This document shows, piece after piece, positions 18,203-22,253 of a DNA stretch of 22,253 nucleotides (positions within the stretch are counted from its first letter, which is position 1; each line of letters starts with the position of its first letter). The notes under the pieces were generated by a model. That model was not told where the DNA came from. It did not search any database and saw only the letters and a list, made by a program, of their open reading frames with translations. The stretch covers positions 1 to 22,253 of the forward strand of contig WIXG01000772.1 of NCBI GenBank assembly GCA_009869945.1, in the 5' to 3' direction. The position numbers and the translations under genes are program-made. Source of the DNA: Mesaphorura yosii. Its lineage: Eukaryota; Arthropoda; Collembola; Poduromorpha; Tullbergiidae.

Positions 18203-20194
18203 TTAAGTACAGAATGTAGAGTTACAGATGTGTGTACATACATAAAGTTCAGCCGAAGTGGAGTCCTCCTGACCATAAGGGAGAAGAACGCATTTTTTAT
18301 ACAAATTACTAACATCTAAATACAAAGTTACAAAGGATAAATTGGAAACTACTTCAATACCCAGCAGTCTGCTGTCACATGGCTTCATAAAGAAATGTGA
18401 CCTTTGTTGGAACCTTCTGCATAATAGGGAAACTGGTGGGCCAAACCTAATCTCGTGTACTAGAATAATTTGACCTGTGGTAGTGCTGAAACAATTATCT
18501 CCTTGCTTACAGGACACTACTAAATCTTTATATACTAGTTTTTGTGTCCCTACGATTCTAAGTACTGGTAATTCATAGGGTTCGATCTCGTGGTTGATTG
18601 ATTGTTCTGCCAAACGGTTGACAGCTTGCTGAAGATGGTGCTTCCTACCCCTAATCATACGCTTTAAAATTTGCAAGTAATTCTCAAATGCAAATGTGCT
18701 AAAGTTATCTAAGGGTCCAAAACGTTCCACATCATCAGGTAAATGTAAAAGAGAGTGCGTATTATAAACTAACATGTCCTTTGTGTACAATATTGGAACT
18801 AAATTAACGAACCGGAAGATTAATGTCTTTGCGAAAGTGTGCCATGAACTTTCTGTGGCTTTCTTGGATGCAAAAACTAAAATAGCGCAACTAAATAGTA
18901 GAAAATGTTGATAATGTTTTTTACTCAGCACATTCTTTAATGCCAGAGGCCCGGTGTACAATAGAAAAGACCGAAATTCGGTGCCCTTCCAGTAACTTAA
19001 TTCAGTCAAACTTCGGGGCTTTCTAGAGAATTCAGTTGGAAAAAATGGAACGAACTGCAGTAATTTTGACGATATTTCAGCAATTTGCCGCCTACCCAAT
19101 CTGTTCACTAATCTACCGGATGTCCACGTGCCCAGTAATCGCTTAACTGTGCCCAAACACACAAGATGTAAATAGTCCAGTGGAAACTGTGATACGAGTC
19201 CTAACTTCAAGTTAGTTAATGGTGAAGGGTAATTATGGTGATATGGATGTTCAAACGATCTGAAACTATTATCCGAACGAAGATTTGAGGATTGAGTTGG
19301 GTACCTAACGCAACCATTAAGATACGTGCCCTTTACAGTGCACTTTTCGCAGCCGTGGTAGGCGTTGTGTCCCTTGCAACCTTTTAAGTAGCTTCGCGCT
19401 GGAGCATCGGCTAGAACGCATCTTATCCGAACCATATATCTACGTTTATGTACAATAACTCCCTTATTTTCTAACTGAGTCATTTCATCTATGAAGCAAT
19501 GCAAGAAATCAGTTAAATTTTCTGGCTTACGCATTCCGCAATATATTCCAATTACAAAGGGTTGCCGATTCGCACTTTGATCAACAATGCCAAGTATTGG
19601 CCAAAACTGCTTTGTACTACTTTTAGAAATCGGTACACCATCAATGCCTACTGTTAGTGTGACCAAATTGGATTTGTTAAGCGAGTCAAAATTTACTGGC
19701 AAAGGAACTTCATGAAATCCATTTAGAATGCGCGCTTTTAAGCTATCACTAATACCTACATGACAATATCGCCCAGCTCCAATTTGACTACAATTAACCA
19801 CTTTCGCAGTTCTAGTGTGAAGCAATGTTCTTGGATCTTGTGGTAACTTCTCACAACTAACGGAATTTAAAAGTGGTAATAGATCCTTTAGTGCTGTTGA
19901 GGTGACGTTGTGCTTAATTGCCCACGACGCTATAGAGGATCTTAGTGACGGAAGTATAGTATTATCGCTATAAATGTTAACAGCACTCGCATTTGAATTA
20001 TCCTGATCTGATAAGTCGGATGGCTCAAAATCTTCATCGGAACTTGATTCGTCATTAATCCTACTCAGTAACCTAACATTTGTATTATTGTCTACAATAG
20101 GACTAGGCTCTGCATTCCTAACCTCCTCTACTAAACTGTCTACAATTTCAGCCAATTTCCTACGTTTAGATCTAGATGAATATTCTGAATACAT
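18203..20194 (-). CDS. DDE transposase of CMC/EnSpm type, intact single exon, 663 aa
   Basis: A single uninterrupted ORF begins MYSEYSSRSKRRKL, a basic nuclear-type N-terminus, then an acidic serine-rich segment (SSDEDFEPSDLSDQD). The catalytic core shows the three acids expected of an RNase H-like transposase: D185 in TVGIDGVPIS, D263 in VLADAPARSYL, and E504 in FAFENYLQILKRM, preceded by HSLLHLPDDVERFGPLDNFS. Between D2 and E is a cysteine/histidine cluster (GCKGHNAYHGCEKC, about 272-285), a likely zinc site. This DAPAR plus GPLDNFS..FEN layout is that of the tnp2-like family in animal EnSpm/CACTA relatives. It cuts and joins the element ends. The ATG is only 6 nt after the stop of the upstream DUF4806 gene on the same strand. 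No stop or frameshift is present, so it could be functional. Confidence 0.88.
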   Translation of the reverse strand: MYSEYSSRSKRRKLAEIVDSLVEEVRNAEPSPIVDNNTNVRLLSRINDESSSDEDFEPSDLSDQDNSNASAVNIYSDNTILPSLRSSIASWAIKHNVTSTALKDLLPLLNSVSCEKLPQDPRTLLHTRTAKVVNCSQIGAGRYCHVGISDSLKARILNGFHEVPLPVNFDSLNKSNLVTLTVGIDGVPISKSSTKQFWPILGIVDQSANRQPFVIGIYCGMRKPENLTDFLHCFIDEMTQLENKGVIVHKRRYMVRIRCVLADAPARSYLKGCKGHNAYHGCEKCTVKGTYLNGCVRYPTQSSNLRSDNSFRSFEHPYHHNYPSPLTNLKLGLVSQFPLDYLHLVCLGTVKRLLGTWTSGRLVNRLGRRQIAEISSKLLQFVPFFPTEFSRKPRSLTELSYWKGTEFRSFLLYTGPLALKNVLSKKHYQHFLLFSCAILVFASKKATESSWHTFAKTLIFRFVNLVPILYTKDMLVYNTHSLLHLPDDVERFGPLDNFSTFAFENYLQILKRMIRGRKHHLQQAVNRLAEQSINHEIEPYELPVLRIVGTQKLVYKDLVVSCKQGDNCFSTTTGQIILVHEIRFGPPVSLLCRRFQQRSHFFMKPCDSRLLGIEVVSNLSFVTLYLDVSNLYKKCVLLPYGQEDSTSAELYVCTHICNSTFCT

Positions 20195-20200
20195 TTCAGC

Positions 20201-21681
20201 TTAGCTTCTCTTTGCGCGGCCACCGCTTCGATCCTTCGCAAACCGAAACCAAACGGATGCGATTGTGTCGACCGAGTCCTCGGTAGAGCTTGCACCTGCT
20301 TTGGTCATTCGAATAGAATCTGAAAACATTAACACAAAATCACAACATCACAAAATATGCATCCAAAATTTACTTACCTTTTATTACTTGTCTTATCTTC
20401 ATTGACTCATAGGACAACTTCCCATTCCTTCCAGTAAAATTGATCTTCTCTGATAACTCATGTGAGAAAATCTTTTTGAGAATTTTTCGCACCACGTTAG
20501 GCAAGTCACGTCCTCCTAATTGGGACAAATATTTAACCTGCCGAATAAAAGTCAAATTGTCAACGTAGACGACGAGCGTTAATATTAGCATAAAATTAGC
20601 TATTTTAACCAGAAGTGTATAATTGTCGGGATTTTCAGCCCAGTCGTGCAATTTCGAAAGGTCTGGTTCGGTCTCCACGGGCAGCTTTGGTATTGGGGAG
20701 AAATCGTCAAATACAGTGCTGTCACTCGTACGTTCGGTTAAAATGCGCCTAATTTCTCGAATTTCTTCAGCTTGATTTTCTAGTTTTCGAAAAACCACCT
20801 TTTGGAACTCTAAATAGAAAGAAAATCATAATTCTTACTAATGTTTCGAACGCACTTGAAAAAGTCCAAGCTTACTTCGGAATTCCTGAACGAAAGCCTG
20901 AAATTCTTCACCTGAGACGATGTTCAATCCAGCCGGTTCAGGACAAGCAGCTCTTGTGGCGTATCCAGCGGCCTGAGCTGAAGTTGAACCAAAATGTGTG
21001 GCTCCTGATACTCTTGATCCAGGAGCGTTGACTAAAAGTAATAGCACATGAATCAAATTCATACGCAGAGGAAAATTTACGAAGCGATCAAGCTAATGCT
21101 TACCAGGCGTAAAGAGTGGTGTAGTAGGTATCGGAAATGAATAATCTTGTAAATCTCCTTGAAATTCTTTGTCGAACTCTTCTGAGCTAGAACTTTCATG
21201 AATCAAGCCGCGTTGTTCGGAAATTCCATGAATTAAGTCGTGTCGCTCGGAAGTTTCATGAATCAAGTCGCGCTGCTCGGAAGTTCCATACCGAGCTGGA
21301 ATCTTGGTTGGGCGAGGTCCGTCGCCGTCAGAGTCAGCGCTTTCAAGAGTGGATTGCGCTTCTGCCGCCTTTGCCGCTCTTCGTGCCTTTTCGTAATTAT
21401 CTGCAATGGTAGTAGCCCCAAGTGCCATGTTATTAAAGCTCCATAAAATCGTAAATCGTCCACTATTTACCGAAAGTTTTCAGGACCCTTGACGAATACG
21501 ATTTCCAAGTCTTTCCAGGTAGCACATTTATATCTCGCAGTAATTTTTGAAGCCTTGGACCGGAAATGGGTGGCCAAGCGCAGTTTAACTTGTCTGGAGA
21601 GATCCAGACGGATGGCACAGCCTCAACTGTTCTTTCTTCAGTGAATTCGACGACCGAATATACTGCTTTCTTGTCCATCAT
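20201..21681 (-). CDS. DUF4806-like accessory protein of the transposon, 6 exons, 380 aa
   Basis: Exons on the reverse strand: 21681-21471, 21400-21104, 21031-20876, 20809-20610, 20537-20378 and 20319-20201. Introns are GT/AG with agreeing phases (1, 1, 1, 0, 1). The N-terminus MMDKKAVYSVVEFTEERTVE, VPSVWISPDK and CAWPPISG is the small domain that often precedes DUF4806 in arthropod and cnidarian proteins. A basic, alanine-rich linker, a 10-residue tandem repeat (SEQRDLIHE, three units), a helix with coiled-coil character (KLENQAEEIREIRRIL) and the DUF4806 core follow: VKYLSQLGGRDLPNVVRKIL, FSHELSEKINFTGRNGK and a tail VDTIASVWFRFAKDR. DUF4806 has no proven function; its place inside a transposon beside the transposase suggests DNA binding or assembly (inference). 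No catalytic residues are evident. Spliced length is 1143 nt. Confidence 0.82.
21195..21284 (-). repeat. Three tandem 30-bp units inside the DUF4806 gene
   Basis: Units 21284-21255, 21254-21225 and 21224-21195 encode TSEQRDLIHE, TSERHDLIHG and ISEQRGLIHE, a 10-residue repeat in the linker between the N-terminal and DUF4806 domains. Confidence 0.85.
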
Positions 21682-21752
21682 TTGATCTTGGTAATTACAT
21701 GAATTTGGCCACAGAATTGATGAAAGAAATTTTCAGTCCACTGTCACGGCTC

Positions 21753-21758
21753 TCTTAT
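21753..21758 (-). promoter_or_regulatory. TATA box of the transposon transcription unit
   Basis: On the gene strand TTTATAAGAG occurs about 75 nt before the DUF4806 start codon (21681), leaving about 45 nt of 5' UTR after a standard 30-nt spacing. Confidence 0.5.
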
Positions 21759-21838
21759 AAATGCTACTCGCTCAACGGACAAATTTGATCTGCGTTGTGT
21801 AGCATAAATCATGAAGAAATTCGAAAGTCGTTTGTAAG

Positions 21839-21916
21839 CATGTACATACACAGGACAAAGGAAGTTTATTGTAACGGCATGTACATACACAGGACAAAGG
21901 AAATTTATTGTAACGG
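21839..21916. repeat. 39-bp tandem duplication upstream of the transposon genes
   Basis: Two adjacent 39-bp copies (21839-21877, 21878-21916) beginning CATGTACATACACAGGACAA differ by one base. They lie between the right subterminal array and the TATA box, in the likely promoter of the element. Confidence 0.95.
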
Positions 21917-22072
21917 AGGCGCTCGAATTGGCGTCAGTCGCCAACTGTCACCCAAACGAGGGCCAATGAGTAGCCAACTGCTGGAGCACTGCAGTACTAC
22001 TGCAAGACCACGAAATGCCAACATAGGCCCAACTTTGGCGCATTTGTGGCCGGTCGAGCAGAAGTGAGTATA

Positions 22073-22232
22073 TTGGGCCAACTGTTAACCGATTGTGGTT
22101 TGGTTAGAGGGCCATTTTAGTTGGGCCAATATCGGTCGCTTGGTTGGGCCAAAATAAAATCTACGAACATTTCAATTAATGACCTACGCCTATGATTAAC
22201 CAACCAACCAACATTCTGCCAACAATGGGCCA
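22073..22232 (-). repeat. Right subterminal TGGCCCAA motif array
   Basis: TTGGGCCA, the reverse complement of TGGCCCAA, at 22073-22080, 22121-22128 and 22144-22151, and TGGGCCA at 22226-22232, with degenerate copies from about 21960. The orientation mirrors the left array, so the motif faces inward from each end. Confidence 0.7.
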
Positions 22233-22252
22233 AGCATGAGAGGTTTCTCGGG
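22208..22252 (-). repeat. Right terminal inverted repeat region of the transposon
   Basis: Read inward from 22252: CCCGAGAAAC, then a spacer containing a TGGCCCA motif, then the 18-mer TTGTTGGCAGAATGTTGG (22225-22208), an exact inverted match to 17811-17828. Only one host base follows in the window. Confidence 0.75.
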
Positions 22253-22253
22253 T

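Larger units (their letters stand above)
17796..22252 (-). mobile_element. Complete two-gene DNA transposon, CMC/EnSpm-like, about 4.46 kb
   Basis: The element starts CCCGGGAAAC at 17796 and ends in the inverse of CCCGAGAAAC at 22252. Inside each end is an exact 18-bp inverted copy of TTGTTGGCAGAATGTTGG (17811-17828 plus strand, 22208-22225 minus strand) and several subterminal TGGCCCAA motifs facing opposite ways. It carries two minus-strand genes, a DUF4806-like protein and an intact DDE transposase. It sits in the first exon of a UGT gene. The base before the left end is T (TT at 17794-17795) and the only base after the right end is T, compatible with a 2-bp duplication but not proof. The element is more AT-rich than host exons. 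The open transposase suggests it inserted recently and may be active. Confidence 0.85.

Noticed and set aside
21839..21916. Direct repeat considered as a CRISPR-like or satellite array
   Set aside because: Only two adjacent units without spacers, in eukaryotic DNA inside a transposon; a simple tandem duplication explains it.
17796..22252. Interpretation as a viral or Polinton-type element
   Set aside because: No polymerase, integrase, capsid or packaging genes; the DDE transposase with short inverted repeats fits a cut-and-paste transposon.
17791..22253. Claim of a defined target-site duplication
   Set aside because: Only one base is present after the right end, so TT duplication is merely compatible and cannot be shown.
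1..22253. tRNA, rRNA or riboswitch genes
   Set aside because: No cloverleaf-like A/B box pairs or conserved rRNA segments were recognised by eye; a covariance-model scan would be needed to exclude small RNAs.

Overview
The window is eukaryotic nuclear DNA. Genes are split by short introns (about 50-130 bp) with GT/AG ends, carry AATAAA polyadenylation signals and TATA/initiator promoters, and lie close together on both strands. The gene content suggests an arthropod: a sterol reductase of the DHCR24 family, glycine-N-acyltransferase-like enzymes, UDP-glycosyltransferase remnants, a chemoreceptor-like exon, and small secreted or membrane orphans. A springtail (Collembola) would fit, but that is inference; no barcode gene is present.

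Layout. 1-3621 (-): two tandem DHCR24-like genes, the downstream copy cut by the window start and the upstream copy complete in 5 exons. 4106-5241: a doubtful small secreted ORF (+) and a 3-exon single-pass membrane orphan (-). 6238-9879: a detoxification-type cluster, GLYAT-like gene 1 (+, 3 exons), a SAM methyltransferase (-, 2 exons) and GLYAT-like gene 2 (+, 2 exons). 10649-13622: a secreted orphan (+), a four-helix membrane protein (-) and a type I membrane protein with a proline-rich ectodomain (-). 14527-17795: an eroded zone with a UGT pseudogene (+), one chemoreceptor-like exon (-), a frame-broken cysteine-rich secreted gene (+), and the first 51 codons of another UGT gene (+).

17796-22252 is an apparently complete DNA transposon inserted in that last UGT first exon. 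It has terminal inverted repeats, subterminal copies of TGGCCCAA in inverted orientation at the two ends, and two genes on the minus strand: a six-exon gene for a DUF4806-like protein (380 aa), and, only 6 nt after its stop codon, an intact single-exon DDE transposase (663 aa, CMC/EnSpm-like). Host exons favour G/C at third codon positions; the element is visibly more AT-rich.

The enzymes fit a xenobiotic and lipid metabolism neighbourhood: GLYAT conjugates acyl-CoAs to amino acids, UGTs conjugate sugars, and DHCR24 reduces sterol side chains. They are not an operon. In both tandem gene pairs the paralogs differ by presence or absence of an intron. The most interesting object is the two-gene transposon with its near-bicistronic DUF4806/transposase arrangement.
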